Part shown: in pieces, positions 42,666-55,715 of the stretch
Position numbering within the stretch: position 1 is the first letter of the stretch
Layout: every line of letters starts with the position of its first letter
Assembly: GCF_902686445.1 (NCBI RefSeq)
Contig: NC_062216.1
Location: 10,871,084 to 10,935,083, forward strand
Reading direction: 5' to 3'
Length of the DNA stretch: 64,000 bases
Origin: Sciurus carolinensis
Lineage: Eukaryota > Chordata > Mammalia > Rodentia > Sciuridae
Position numbers and translations under genes: made by a program
The notes under the pieces: model-generated
Told to the model about the DNA's origin: nothing
The model's input: the letters and a program-made list of their open reading frames with translations, nothing else
The model's database searches: none

Positions 42666-45600
42666 CTCTGAAGGAGGCATATGGGATGTCCTTGTACCAT
42701 GGAGGAAAGCAAGTAGGGCTTGGGCAAGTCCCTGTTCTTGCTAAATTGTTTCTTCTGCAACAACAACTCCCAAAAAGCTGCCAAGGTTGAGCTATGGGTT
42801 ATGGTCTCCTGCCTCCTTCTACCTTCCCTCAGCTGGCCTGGGGCTGAACTGCAGAGACTGTCATGGCAATCAAGTCAACAGACATCCCTGGGTTCCCACT
42901 CAGCAGGCAGACAAGAAAGGATACAAAGGCCAGGACAGAATGATCCAGAAACTTACACTGGGCTGGGGAGAACTTTCCACCAGACAATGCTGCCCAGCAG
43001 TGTGGTAAGTACAAGAGAGGTGCAGAGTACTCCGGGGGCAGCGCAGGTGACAGCTGTCAACCTTACCTCCTGGAGTCGGGCAGTCCCCAGCCCAGCCTTC
43101 CAGGTGGACGGGCTTGCAAAGAAGAGGAGCGGGGTGGCAAAGCTGTCAGCAGAACTCGGAAGTAATGGGGACAAAGTGGCAGGAAACGCTGGGGCTCGCT
43201 AAGGATTTCATCAAAAGTGCCAGGGTTTATAAAGGTGACGGCCACTCTACCCACAGCGAGGCCTGGAAGAGACTTGCAGGAAAAGACCCTCAGGGTAGCC
43301 AGCTTGGTGGTCCGGCATTGATTTTAGCAAGAATAGAGAGTCTCACCAAGAAAGGGGGCAACACTGAAGAGAAAGAAGGGACGGGTGAAGGGAGATTCCC
43401 GAGGTGGAATCCCCAGGAATCCGTGGCCCACCGGAGAAGGAAGAAGCGTCAGCCAATGAGAGGGACCAAGGTTGGGCCATTCATCAAGTCAGGTGAGAAG
43501 CTGGTCTGGAAAGTTCTGTCTGGGGCTGGGGCCATCCATGAAAGGGTAGAGAATGTGGGGAAGTCAATAGCCAAGAATTCACGGAAAAATTCTGTTTGGT
43601 CCCTCTAGCACTGGATGCAGCATCGTGCGCCCCTTGCCCCACATCTTTGCCTGCCCAAGGCTCCTTTCTGCAAGTCCACCTAACTGTGCCACCTCCGCCC
43701 TGAAGCTTTGCTTCACACCCACGGTAGGATGAGGTCTTGCGCTCTTTACGGTACGTCTTGCAAATATGTTCACTCCGGGGCCACAGGCTTCTCATAAGCT
43801 GGAAGAGTGTGGGACACACTTCCAAGTCGTATTTGGCATAGGACCTGGAGCGTCCAGAGGAGGCTGACATTCACTGGGGAGTGTGGACCTCAGTGGCCCT
43901 CGCCTGGGACCCTGCGATGTGCTCTGCAGGTGCATGGGCCCCTCCTCGGACGCCCATGGGATGCATCTTCCAGCTCCCGTGACGGCCGGCAGCACAGACG
44001 CAGCATCCTGGGGGCAGGCCTCGCCTCCACTACTGACCAGCCACGTCACGAGCTCATTGCCAACTATTCTGGGCCCAGGCTTCTTCCCTGTACCGTGGAA
44101 ATAATAATGCAGCCGTTGCAGAGTTGTGAGGACATACGTGGGCTGTCCAGAGAGTACCAGGCTCCAGGACTCTTGGGGGCTGGCGGGCACTCCGCTGACC
44201 TTGCTCTGCGTGCGTGCAGGAGCATGTTGGGAGCAGGCGACCACTAGGCTGTCTAATCTTAGCCCTGCAGTGGCCTGGCCATTTCCTCACTTCCTCCCCG
44301 GCAGCATAAGGGAGCGTAATCGTGACCCACAGGACTGGGGTGTGAAAGGACCAGTAAGAATCCACATACGCATGTCCCAGACGCCAGGGGACCGCACCAG
44401 CTCAGCACAGGGCAGACGTTTCTGGGGCTTCAGCCAAGAGTCATCGCACAGCATACCCCAGATGCAGGCCTGGGTGACACCTTGGGCCTCTGCCTCACTC
44501 AGAGCAGGACGTCTGTGATGGGAAAGGCAGGGGTTGGCCCAGAAGTTCTGCGGAGTTGAAAGAAGGGCCAGCCCAGATCCCAATCAGAGTCACAGAGGCC
44601 CTGAGTGGAGAGAGCTGTCTGAGGTCACCCTGGCCACACTTGAGCCCAGCACAGACAGGCATCCCTCTCTGCCAACTTCTGCTTGAATTCTCTCAGTGAG
44701 AAAGGGGACGCACTCCCTCAAGGTTTCTGCAGCCCATTCCACGGTTCCAGGACCTAATGTCCAGGAAGCCTTCCTTAGGAGACCCAACACACTCTAACTT
44801 CCGGTCTGTCTGTGGCCGGCCACCTAAGCTATTAGAAAACAGCTCATCTGCTTTTCCAGTTTTTTCTTTCTAAACTGCCTCAAATCCTTCAAACGATTCT
44901 CAAAAGACAACCTCTTCAGGTCCTTCACCTTCATGGACACTGCCCCAAAGCCTTTCCAGCAGGTTCAAGAGGATCCCTCAGAACTGGGCCCAAGACCACA
45001 GAAGGGCCACTGCCTGGCAGAGTGGGCTGGCCCTGGTCCTATCCCCACCTGACTCAGGGCCTTCAGCCAGCAACATGCACGGAGCCTCTCCCACATTCCA
45101 CTGTGAGCAGGCAGGAGTTGATGCTACTCCAGGGGAATGCAAGAATCCCAGGTCACTCTGACCATGTGGGCATCTCAGGTATCCTTTGTCACCAAGAGTT
45201 GGGACCACGCTCCTGATCCACGACACTGCAGAACTTACTGAACCTCACTACCAAGGCCTCGTGTGAGAACGGCTCTGCCCGCACTCTGACACTCACTCAA
45301 TCTGCTAAGTCCCTTTGAGAGATGGCCTGTAGTGGACTTGGAGGGCTGGGTCCCCTCGTCCTTCGGTGGGGCAGACTGCGGCAAAGGGCTTTGGGCAAGG
45401 GCAAAGTGTCACAGGGAAGCATTGGAGGGGGACGAGACCGTGCTGGGAATGGGTGGGGTGGGGTCTTGGTTTGCCAAAGGCCCCAAGGCGTCAAGGAAGG
45501 AGGGGACAGGTGCAGAGGACAGGACGAACAGGCTGACAGGTCCCCAGGAGGACGGACCATGCAGCGCTGCTCAGTCAGGCCAGGGGAGTAGTGGCAATGG

Positions 45601-47389
45601 TGGACACTGCCATCTGTCTGTGTCTCTCCAGCATAAGGAAATGACACATACCTGCCATGCTTTAGGGCGCTGTCCATGAATCAGACCCCGGAAGTGGAGT
45701 GGGGGAGGCTTGGCTCAGGGAGGGCAGGAGAGGGGAGGGGAGAGAGGGAATGCAGGAGGCTCAGGATCCTGGCCTGGCCCGAGGCTCTGACTTCGACCCA
45801 GAGCCCTGCCTCCAGGGTGGCAAACTGGGTCAGCCAAATTATCAGAGACTCAGGGCCAGACCTGGATTAGGACAGGCTGCTGGGGATTGGTCGGCGATTT
45901 GTATGCATAAGAAGAAGTCCCCAGTGAGGCGCAGGCTGCCCCTCCCGTCACCAGAGCTGGCCAGGCGCTAAGCCATGAACACACTCCGCATGGGCCTTCG
46001 GAACACGCGGATGGCATTTTCCTGACACAATGGGGAGGGTGAGGCAGCAGGGCTGCCAGGCCCCAGCCCAGTCCATCCAGGTACAGAGGCCCAGGGAGGA
46101 GGCCTCGCTGGGAGCCCTGGAAATGCAGGGTGCTGAGATAGAGGGTCCGCCCAGCCACAGTTCAGCCTCCCATTTTTACAGAGAAGGTGGATGCCCATGA
46201 GCCCCCACCATGGCCCCACCCCAGTAGAGGGTCAGCTCTGCCTCTCCCGGGCCAGCGCTCTCTTGCCTCTAAAAAATCACCCCCCCACCTGCCCTTTCCT
46301 TTGTCACCTCCCTGACAATTGTGAGACCAACAAGTTGGATTTGGAGAATAATTAAGGCTCCTTCTTCCTGCTGTCACCTGGAAGAAGAAATCCCCAACTC
46401 TAGACCAGAGGGCAAGAGACATATCTGAAGCCCCCGCCCCACCCGGTTGGTCAAGATACAGCAGGTGCAACGGCCGCAGGGTTTCACATCCTCCTGTGTC
46501 CTAACCCAGCGTGTGCCATGTGGCATGGCTTCACGGCGATCCCCTGGGCATGGGGAAGGCCCGCCCCCTCGTGCCCTGCCCCTCACCCTGGCTTCCTTCT
46601 ATCTGATGGGGAGCAAGTTAGCTCCCAGGTAAAGGTGGGAGGGCTGGAGGAGGAAGGGCCCTGGGACGCTCCCTCCCTGTACTCCTTCGCTGTCCTGGCC
46701 TCGTGACCTCTCCTGACTCTCTCCTGACTCTGGCCAGGCCCGGCCTCCCCGAGAGCATGTAGTGTCTTGGAAACATTTCCAGAGTGCAGACTCGTATTTA
46801 TTTAGGCTCTTCGAGTGAATTCTGTGTGCCCCTCCGGATGAGAGGTTCCGGGAGGGCCGGGAAGACTCGGTCTCTCGCCTCATCACCACAGCCCTAGGAC
46901 ACAGTTCCCTCAGTGACGTTTGCTGCCTGAATCAATGAAAGTGGACCTCCACCGGTGGCATGTGGGCATGTGTGGGCTACAGTGACTGACAGATGGACCT
47001 AAGGCAGACTGGACCCAGCCCCTCGAGGTGCATGGACACTAGGAAAAAACATAGCATAAAGGTCTCAGTCACAACCAAGTCGCACAGAGGAAGCCTCCAG
47101 GTATAGGAAGGGCACTCAAATTCAGAGCAGAGGGCGATACTCGAGGGTACAGAGGATCATACCCAGGACCTGGCACTGGGGACTCACCTTCATGCCGAGT
47201 GGTGACATCAGACTCCAGATCCTTGTGAGGCAGGGACAGAACACAGAACAAACAGCTGTCCTAACTCAAAGAAGGGCTCTAGACACACTGATTGCCAGTT
47301 CCCCACATGTGAGGAAGCCTGACCTCTGGCCAGGACCCAGGTGCAGAGAGGGAAATGGGGGGGGTGTGCTATGAAAAATGGTGGACTGA
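42666..47389. other. GC-rich single-copy sequence
   Basis: The largest stretch without clear repeats. Many overlapping 90-165-codon frames occur on both strands (for example 42720-43202, 43114-43608 and 43807-44247 plus; 43484-43870 and 43792-44244 minus). None has a recognisable domain or a consistent splice-bounded structure. Non-coding PTK2B leader exons could lie here but cannot be named from sequence. Confidence 0.4.
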
Positions 47390-47640
47390 GACAGACATCA
47401 TCACCCTGTGCACATGTATGATTGCACGAACGGTGTGACTCTACATGGTGCACAACCATAGAAACGAACTGATGTGCCCCATTTGTGTACAATGAATCAA
47501 AAGGCAGTCTGAGAATGATTCAAACACCATTACCCTATGTAAATGTATGATTACACAAATGGTGTGCTGTTACTCCATGCACAGAAACAACATGTATCCC
47601 ATTTGTATACAATAAAAATAAATTAAATTTTTAAAAAATG
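47390..47640 (+). mobile_element. Two successive L1 3'-terminal fragments, sense
   Basis: First copy about 47390-47505 (CATGTATGATTGCACGAACG, TGTGCCCCATTTGTGTACAA). Second about 47520-47625 (AATGTATGATTACACAAATG, ACATGTATCCCATTTGTATA, then CAATAAAAATAAA). Both have the same 3'-UTR end, and the second has the canonical AATAAA. Confidence 0.8.
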
Positions 47641-48292
47641 CAGTCTGTAAAAGTTTTTAAAAATTTTAAAAAAAGAGAGAGAAAGAAAAAACTAAGGACC
47701 AAAGCCTGTGCTCTTATACTTAGGTGCAACAGGAATTCCGACCCAAGTAATTAAAATAGAAAAAAAATCCAGAAATGGTGACAAATGACTCAGGCAGAGG
47801 AACAAGCACCACTCTGCAGGACATTTCCACAGTCAAAAGTACACAAAAAGCTCACTCCCCTCCCTGCTTACAAGTGCCATCCACACGCAACGTGAGCCAA
47901 CCCTGAGGAAGGGGCAGGAGACACAGCCCCAGCAGAAGATCAAGAACTGGAGTGAATTCGGCATTCAGAGGGCTTGGCGTGCAGCTCAGTGGCGGGCGCT
48001 TGCTAGGTCGGGGAGAGAGAGTGTTGAAGAGAAGGCCACACTCAAATGCTAGTTGACAGGAGCGTAGAAGATGGGGCAGAAAGGCTGGAGTCAGGCGTCA
48101 CCCCGCCATTCCATTTCCAGGAGGAGAACGCAACAAAATTATAAAACCACCAAGACAAAAGAACCAATAAGAGAAGGAAATAATCACACAATCAATCCCA
48201 TAAAAGCAGGAGCCTGCGAAAGGCAAGTACAAAACACAGCTATTCGAAAATGTGAAATAATACAGTAGGAATGTACTGAATATATGAGAAGT
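47641..48292. other. Single-copy sequence with a possible ID half-element
   Basis: About 47968-48008 (TTGGCGTGCAGCTCAGTGGC, then GGGCGCTTGCTAGG) resembles the A-box half of an ID SINE without the B box. No gene recognised. Confidence 0.4.
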
Positions 48293-48591
48293 TGTCTTGG
48301 TCTGTTTTTCGTTGCTATAACAGAACACCTGAGACTGAGAAATTTATAAAGAACAGAGACTTGTTCTCTCAGTTCTGGAGGCTGGGAAGTCCAAAGTCAA
48401 GGTCCCACATCTCCTGTGGGAGAAGGCAGAGGGCAAGCTGCACAGGAGAGGTTCCTCAAAGCCTCTTTTGAAAAGGCCTCAACCAGGAAGTAGCCCTAAG
48501 AACCCAGTTGCCTCTTAAAGGTTCCATCTCTTAATACTGCCACACTGGTGACACCTGCAGTATGGAGGAGACACATTCAAACATATCAGGA
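48293..48591 (-). repeat. MST-type MaLR LTR, antisense
   Basis: TTGTCTTGGTCTGTTTTTCG, GCTATAACAGAACACCTGAG, GGAGGCTGGGAAGTCCAAAG, CTCTTAAAGGTTCCATCTCT and GACACATTCAAACATATCAG are in antisense LTR order. Confidence 0.85.
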
Positions 48592-48594
48592 TTT

Positions 48595-48945
48595 TAAAAA
48601 CAAACAGATAAAGCTTAAATTTCCCATTAAAACACAAAGATCTTTGGATTTAGTTTTTATAAAATCCAGATTGATTTTGAATTAAATTAAATCTGAATTT
48701 TACATGAACTAAAGCTAAAATCTTAAGACAAAATAGCTGAAATAAAGAGGTAGAAAAACATAAACCAATTACTAAATAAAAGGAAGTTGACATATGAAGT
48801 AACCATTGAGCATGGTGATGAGAAATTAAGATTGTTAAAAGGAAAAATTCATTAAGAAGTTACAATCATAAAATTATATGCACCAAACACAGAGAATTAA
48901 AAATATAAAGCAAAGGTCAACAGAAAGACAAAAAGAATTGCTCCT
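48595..48945 (+). mobile_element. Old L1 ORF2 fragment, sense
   Basis: A-rich decayed sequence. AAGAAGTTACAATCATAAAA, TTATATGCACCAAACACAGA and AAATATAAAGCAAAGGTCAA match the order of the L1 endonuclease/RT linker region. No open frame. Confidence 0.6.
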
Positions 48946-49139
48946 TTTCTCCTTCACAACTTCATGTGGCCTGAGCGGTACGGAACTGGGCAGTGTTCAA
49001 GTCAGCCAAACTTTCCATCCTGAGCTATGTCCTTAGCCCTGTGTGACTCTGCTGGAATGCAGACACAATTCTGGGTACTCCATACAGGAGTGGAGCCCAG
49101 AGAGGACAGGCAAATTTGTCAAAAACACACAACAGCTGC

Positions 49140-49330
49140 TATTTAAGACAAGGTGCTAAGTACTAGGTGCAGCACCTCGTGTGACCACACAGGAATCCAA
49201 GGAGGTTGGCTTAGTCACTCCAATTGCTATGAGTAACCCCAAAGAAACTAAGCTCCAAAGATGTTAAGAAACTTTCCAGAGGTCACACGAGAGGTGAGCC
49301 AGGAAGTCTGAATCCAGACCATCTGATGTA
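49140..49330 (-). mobile_element. MIR SINE, antisense
   Basis: AAGGTGCTAAGTACTAGGTG, GATGTTAAGAAACTTTCCAG and GGTCACACGAGAGGTGAGCC follow antisense MIR order. Confidence 0.65.
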
Positions 49331-49920
49331 ATCTCCATGAGACCAGCTGCCATTTTTACCTGGCCTTCTCGTACAGCATGCGAAGCCATGCCTGGCACAG
49401 AGGAGCCTTTGACAAATACCTGAGGAAGCGAGGGATTCAGACACCGCTCCATGCCTGCACCTTCCATTCTGCCAGAGCACCTATCGGCCAGCTCACTTGT
49501 CTTGGCTATGGGTTCCCTTACCCAAAAAAGGCGTCTCCCCTCCAGCTGGACTGCTGGCCACATCCCCTCCCTCATCCAGAGATGGCCAAGGGAGAAGAAA
49601 GCTCAGCTCACCACACGTGATGCAGCATCAACGGCGTCTCATGAACACAGCCAGCTTTCGGCTGGTGGTTGGGGAACAGTGCCCGGATGCCGGTGAGGGA
49701 GAAGGCAGGCACGAGGGTGGCCCAAAGCACGGAGGATCTGGGAGGAAATGAGCCTTCTGTTCCCCTCTGTGACCGGTTGCTAGCTTCACCTCCCTCCCCA
49801 CCTGCCACGGGCAGACATCGGAAGTGATGGGTGGGAGATGAGGAACACACCACCTCAGATGGCCTTGGAACTATTGGGTGGTGAGAAGTCTAGGGGCAGA
49901 GGTGTCAGGATTTTCAGTCT
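49331..49920. other. Single-copy sequence
   Basis: No gene recognised; overlapping short open frames on both strands only. Confidence 0.4.
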
Positions 49921-49924
49921 GTAG

Positions 49925-50570
49925 CTATTTCTTTCTACTTTTCATTTTGAAATAATTATAGACTCACAGGAAGTTGCACAAATAGCACACAGAGTCCTAT
50001 GTACTCATAATCCATCTTCCCCTAACAGTGACATCTTGTACTATAACATCAAAACCAGGAAATGAATATGGGCATAGCGCTCTGACCAGACCACAGACCT
50101 TATTCCATTTTCACTACTTTTTACATGGATTCATTTGTGAGCATGTATCTGTGTGCATGTGCATGTAGTTCTATGCAATTTCATCTCACAAGCATACTCA
50201 TGTAACTACCAACTCAGTCAAGATCCAGAACTGCTCCATCATTATGAAAGGACCCACTTGTAGTCACATTTGTCCTTCATCTCTGCAATTATCATGTGTT
50301 CTCTGTCTCTACAGTATCATCCTTTTAAGAATGCTAGTAAATGGAATCATACAGTATATAACCTTTCCAGATTGATTTTTATCCATGCCACATAATGCCC
50401 TTGAGATTCATCTAGGTGGTTGTGTGCTTCTGTGGTTGGATCTTTTTTTATTGCAGAGTAGTATTTCACTGAATGGATATACCAGTCACCCACTGAAGGA
50501 CATGTGAATTGCTTCCACATTTAAAAATTTGCTATGATTGTAGTTCTTCAACAAGAACATCATCCTTTCT
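49925..50570 (-). mobile_element. Old L1 3' UTR/ORF2 end, antisense
   Basis: ACTTTTCATTTTGAAATAAT, ATAGACTCACAGGAAGTTGC, ACATCTTGTACTATAACATC, AAATGGAATCATACAGTATA, GATTCATCTAGGTGGTTGTG and AGTAGTATTTCACTGAATGG match an old L1 3' end on the minus strand. A further piece (AAGGAGAATTACTGAGTCAA) is at about 50935-51015. Confidence 0.8.
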
Positions 50571-51019
50571 GAGAAGTTGTAATGATAATAACCATTTCCA
50601 TGGTCAGACTCATGCAGCTCCCCATAATCCCATATATGTCCTTTACTCTTACCCCCAACCCTGGCCCAGTACCCAGCATGGTCATCGTGAAACTGATAGA
50701 TTAATAGCAAAGTTGTCATCATAGTCATTTTCTAACATAGGCCACCCCTCCCCCCTGTGATCATGACACACTGTTGGAGACAACTTTATCAGTGGGTGGT
50801 GGTCACGAGTGGGTCACGTCCTATAACTTGCACCTTGCTATAACTTCAATAGAGATAAGAACAACCACAGGATCCTCAGGTGACTCCAGAGTTTTGCTAT
50901 TAGAAGTGATAATATAATGAATCTCTTACTATACAAGGAGAATTACTGAGTCAAAAGTCATAAACGCTTTCATATGTCTTGATCCACAATGACAAGTTGC
51001 TTTCCAGAAGGGCAGGTGA
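50571..51019. other. Diverged sequence between old L1 pieces
   Basis: Mostly unrecognised; the right end belongs to the old antisense L1. Confidence 0.4.
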
Positions 51020-51185
51020 ATTAGTTTCCTACAGTTGGTGTAGCAAATTAACCACAGATTTGGTGACTTCAAAACCACAAATTTCTCTTACAGTTCTTGA
51101 GGTCAGAGATCCTAAAAGTAAGGTCAGCAGGGTCGTATTCCTACTGGAGGACTTAAGGGACAGGTCAAGGGAGTTTCAATTTCAG
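51020..51185 (-). repeat. MLT1-type LTR fragment, antisense
   Basis: GAATTAGTTTCCTACAGTTG, TAGCAAATTAACCACAGATT, ACAGTTCTTGAGGTCAGAGA and TAAGGTCAGCAGGGTCG are in antisense MLT1 order, truncated. Confidence 0.7.
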
Positions 51186-54100
51186 ACATAAACTACAAAA
51201 ACCATCCTTGAGAATCAGGAGTGAGTCTGTGGGAATTCACTGACATTGACGCTGGGTTCAGTCCAGCAAAGGTGGAAAAACGAGCAAACTTGTGAACTGG
51301 TCTGTGACATCCTATAAACAGGCCAACATGAGCAGAAGGCGAGCTCGGTCACCTCTTTCCGAGGGTCGCTGGTATCAAACATGCAGCAATAGGTCGGACA
51401 GCACAGCAGCACAGAACCGATTCATCGGTGGCCACTGCACCACCTGGTTACCCCATCTCCCTGCAAAGTCTTACTCCACCCTCAGCAATAACACCACGTG
51501 GCCACTTTCCAAGCACTCTCGATGTCACCATTAGTCTCCATTTCCCAAGTTTGACAGTCCTCCCAACAGTCGCACATACCTGCGATCTATGGAGATCATT
51601 ATCTGCTACGCAGCCCATCAAAGCTTGCAAATTTATTGCAGGTACCTCAGTTGCTTCCCTCGCCTGCCACGCCTCCTCCCCCTGCGTCAGAGAATTTCGC
51701 TCACTCTCTTGGTGGGAACTATGCCTCTTCCTGACTCACCTCTGGTGAAGGCTGTCCATCATAAAGGACCATCTCTTCTACCTCCTCCTTCTGGTCTGGA
51801 CATAGGATGGGACAACTAATTGAACTAAAGCAGAGTACCTCTCCCTCCTGGCCATGGGGATCGCTCCCAAAATGGACATAACCATCTTAGCCAGACCCAC
51901 CGGCGTTCTTCTCTGGCACTTTTTAAGTGTTGACTTCAGGAAAGACATGTCTCAGTGAGAGATGGGTGACGCTTGGACACTGTTAGCAGCCATGTTCCTC
52001 GCACATGGCAGATGCTGTTCTGAAAGAATAAAGTCAGTGCACAGCAAGAGCCGGAGGAATGAGAGGCAGAGGGACAGACTCAGAGGCGTTTGACCAGGTC
52101 TAAGTCCCAGGCTCCAGTCCTCTTTGGGTTCAGCTCCTTCTGGAACTTCACTTAATTTGCATAAACAAGCCAGCAAATCCCCCGGCCCGTTGGGGTTTCT
52201 GACATCTGCAACCAAGAGTGGTGTGACAGTCAACAGGCAGTCAAGCCTTTCTGCTCTTGCTTCCTCTTCCAGAGCAGGCCCTTTATTGCTGACGCTGACT
52301 CTCCCCTGCTCTTCAATGCCATGCACATCCAGGTCTAAGGGCTGAGCAGGTTTACTGAGCTGGCTCCCCAGGCTTTGCCCCTTCCAGCAGCTGAGCAGTG
52401 GGAAATCTCGCCTCTGAAGCAGAATCCCCTTAGAACAGCTCCACCATGACGGCGCCTCACGTGGTCTGGGTCTGCCATGATCAGTGGATAGAGGGATGTG
52501 TCCTGGTGATGGAACCATGGGTGTGTGTGTACGAGAGAACACACACGGGTACGCAGACGCACAGGTCAACAGGTGAGGTACAGTTGGGCCATGCTGGGCC
52601 CTGTCTATCCCACAGGAAAGGAGAGGGAGAGAAACGTACAGCAGATGCCGGGCAGTGGGCACAGTGTTTAGGATGTCCTGGCAAGCAGTAGCACTTTCCC
52701 GGACAGGGCATGCCAGCCCCCAAGCTGAGGCAATGCTTGGGCTGCCAGGGTGGCCCCGGCTGTCCTACCACCCTTGTCTTGGGTATCTGACAACACTAAC
52801 AGTCCCACCATTGCTCTGCCCAGGGAAAATCTGTATTACAGACTTTCTGGGTTTCTCTCAGTGGGTGCTAAATAAATATTTGTGGAATATGTTTGGATTT
52901 ATTTAGGAAAAAAATGTTTATTTTGCTAAGTAAATAGTTTTGAAATTAAGTCCTCTTTAACCCAGGCAGGCAGTCTTGTGAACGTGCCACTCTCTAATTC
53001 TGTGTCCTTGAGGTGACTATGGTCTCAGCCAGCTTAGGGGAAGGAGACCCTCCCTCTACTTACTATGCCTTGCTTTCTATTGTTCTTGTTGTAGAAAATG
53101 TTACTGTCCTTGTTCTAGAAATAATTCCCTTGAGTGTAGAAAACACCCAAATAAACAAAAGCTCCTACCTGGCCGATTCTTGGGGCGAAGGCAGGTTCAC
53201 AAGTGTGAACTGGCCCAGGTGACCCCTCCTGCCCCCCCATCCGAAAACATGAAGTGCATCAGGCTCTTGCTCCAACAGGTACTTAGAACAGGACAGACAG
53301 CTGGGCGGCTTGTCCCGGCTTTGACCCGTACTTGGCCCTGTGCATCATGCATACACAAGACACCAGGAATCCTGTGCATGAGTAGGTGGGTGGAAAACAG
53401 CCTTTTGGCAGCTCACCAAGATCCGTGTCTAATGGGGCTGGGGAGCCTTGCTAAAGGCGAGCCGTGCTCCAATGGCAGAGGAAGCTCCGTCAGAGGGGAG
53501 AAGGGAGGCAGCCCCGCCAGCGGGCCCTGAGTCACCCAGTCCGGCCCCACAGAGCCGCTGCTGTCAGCTCCCAGCCCTGAGGAAGTGGGGCCCGCAGAGC
53601 AGACTGAGTCATATTTATTGAAGAGACCCTGGGAACAAAAGCTGTAGAAGGAGCCTGTGCGGGGGACGGCGTTCACACTGCTGCCACCGCCCCATTAGCA
53701 CTGTTCCCTGCCTGGAGCGGCTGGGCTACGTGGGATGTGGCTGACGACAACCAAACACCAGTTCCACCTTCACATGGCCCCTCGCAGGTGGCATTAACCC
53801 CCTAGGACCCGGTGTGCTTCGAGATGGGCTTACTACTGACGTCTCGCGTCTAACATCCCCCCTAGAACAAGTCTATGTTTTATTCAAAAGATGATGCTCC
53901 TGAAATTATCCTGGAAGTTGTGAAGTGTTGATTATTTAAAGTTTTAAATGGCAAAGAGTCGCTGGCAGCATGATTACGCTGCTATCGTAAAAGATCTTTT
54001 TCCAGACTCAGTTCTGTGCTCAGATGGAATCCCGCTGGGACGAGGAGAGGGATGGAAGGTGACGAATTTGGGGTCCAGACAAAGTACTGCCTCTGCACTG

Positions 54101-54344
54101 TCACTTGGCTGTGGTCTCACATTTGTATTTTTATTTGAAAAGGAAAAGAAACACTTCCACAATCCCAAATTAATCCTCACAGAGGTCTCAGGGGCTATTT
54201 CCTCACCTGCACATAAAAGGATTGGTGGGTGATTGCCAAGGTCTCTTCTAGCTTAACTTTCCTTGGTTTTATGTCTTATTTTTCTGTCAAGGCAGAATAT
54301 AGATCAAATCCGTCTCCCCACGGTTGCACACCAAGAACCTATAT
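51186..54344. other. Single-copy sequence
   Basis: No exon recognised. The longest frame outside repeats and the satellite is 236 codons on the minus strand at 51952-52662, without a domain or splice structure. About 52840-52890 resembles an L2/MIR tail (GGGTGCTAAATAAATATTTG). A TGAGTCAT (AP-1-like) site is at about 53606-53613. Confidence 0.45.
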
Positions 54345-54627
54345 CTTTTTTTTTTGTACCAGGGATTGAATCCAGGACTGCTTAACCATCAAACCACACC
54401 TGTACCCCTATTTTAAATGTTATATTCGCCATGTACAGACAGAGAAACAACATGTATCCCATTTGTTTACAATAAAAAAGAAAAAAAAAATGTTATATTT
54501 GGAGACAGGATCTCATTGAGTTACTTGGGTCTCCCTAAGTTGCTGAGACTGGCTTTGAACTTCGATCCTCCTGCCTCAGGCTCTGAAGCCGCTGGGATTA
54601 CAAGCACACATTGCCACACCAGGCAGT
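54345..54627 (-). mobile_element. Composite SINE (ID-like + B1-like), antisense, carrying an L1 stub
   Basis: T-rich tail, GTACCAGGGATTGAATCCAG, CTTAACCATCAAACCACACC (ID-like half); then after the insertion GAGACAGGATCTCATTGAGT, GAGACTGGCTTTGAACTTCG and GCCGCTGGGATTACAAGCAC (B1-like half). Confidence 0.9.
54427..54487 (+). mobile_element. 61-bp L1 3' stub with 12-bp target duplication
   Basis: ACAACATGTATCCCATTTGT then TTACAATAAAAAAG and an A tail: the extreme 3' end of the L1 type seen at 47520-47625. AAATGTTATATT occurs at 54415-54426 and 54488-54499. Confidence 0.9.
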
Positions 54628-55560
54628 ACCTATATCTTTTAAAAGCTGACTTTAAGATGGTTCACAGCTGACCCCAGCATTACACCCACCTCCAACTGTA
54701 CATGAAGCAGGAGTTCCTGGCTTTATAACAGGAGGCTCTGTGCATCTCCCCTGCCCCTGAAGTCATGGGTTAGAGGATAGGTTGTAGCCAAGTCCCTGAC
54801 TGAAGCTGTACCCCTCTTCCCAAGGGCTTCGAAATAGATCTTTCAGCAAAACCAGAGCCTTGAGAGCATCTTACCTGTTAGGATTCTCTGCACAGGAAAA
54901 CTGTACCCAAGTCCCAGGAAGAGAAAGTTCAATGTCTCTGGGATGTTTGTTCATCCTTGGCCAGATTCCTAAACTTCAAAATTCAGCAACATCCAAATTC
55001 TATTTATTTCTTATACCTTCATTTGACTTCATATGAATCGCTTACTTTAATACCTCTGGCTCCAAGTAATGGTCATTTGCGAATTCAGCTTTTGTTCGGG
55101 TCACTACTGAGCTCTTAACTCCCATGGAAGTATCCATGCCTTAAACTCCAAACACTTGGCTATCATGCCTGGGGCATGTTCAGACTCCTTTGTTTCTCTT
55201 ATGGCAAGGACAAAACCATACACATCCCTAAGCCAGAATGAAGAAGAAGCCTCTAGCAAGTGTCTGGACTGAGGTTTTGACTAGATGATTGATAACCCCA
55301 GGGACCCCAGGGAACAAGAGGGGAAGTTGCTGCAATCTATTTTGACAGCTGCAAGACAAATACTGCCTGTTAGAAGGGATCAAGTTTACAAATTGAGGCC
55401 TGGGAGGGCCAGTGTCTGTCATCTTGCAGTTTGCAAAAAGTTTAGATACATTTAAAGGGACTTTAGGCATTTTGGAATCTTTCTGTTATACAGGTCCAAA
55501 AATAGGATCAGATTTGTCCAAGAAAATTCTTCTAAAAATTGTAAAACATCTAGAAACATG
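54628..55560. other. Single-copy sequence
   Basis: No gene or clear repeat recognised. Confidence 0.4.
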
Positions 55561-55561
55561 T

Positions 55562-55715
55562 AGAGGACACTGGTGCATGTCACCTCCTTTGAGCCTCGTA
55601 ATCACTCGGAGCATTTAATCGGGGGCTCATAGCCCCACTCCACAGGCCCATGATAGGAACCTCCGGGGTGTTGAGCATGGGGACCAAGATCAGAGGCAGA
55701 GCCAGAGCTAAGCAT
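55562..55715 (-). mobile_element. MIR-like SINE, antisense
   Basis: TTTGAGCCTCGTAATCACTC, CTCCACAGGCCCATGATAGG and AAGATCAGAGGCAGAGCCAG resemble antisense MIR; diverged. Confidence 0.5.

Noticed and set aside
51952..52662. 236-codon minus-strand frame as a novel gene or PTK2B exon
   Set aside because: No recognised domain, Ser/Leu/Pro/Cys-rich composition, overlapping frames on the other strand and no splice-bounded structure. A homology search or RNA-seq could reverse this.
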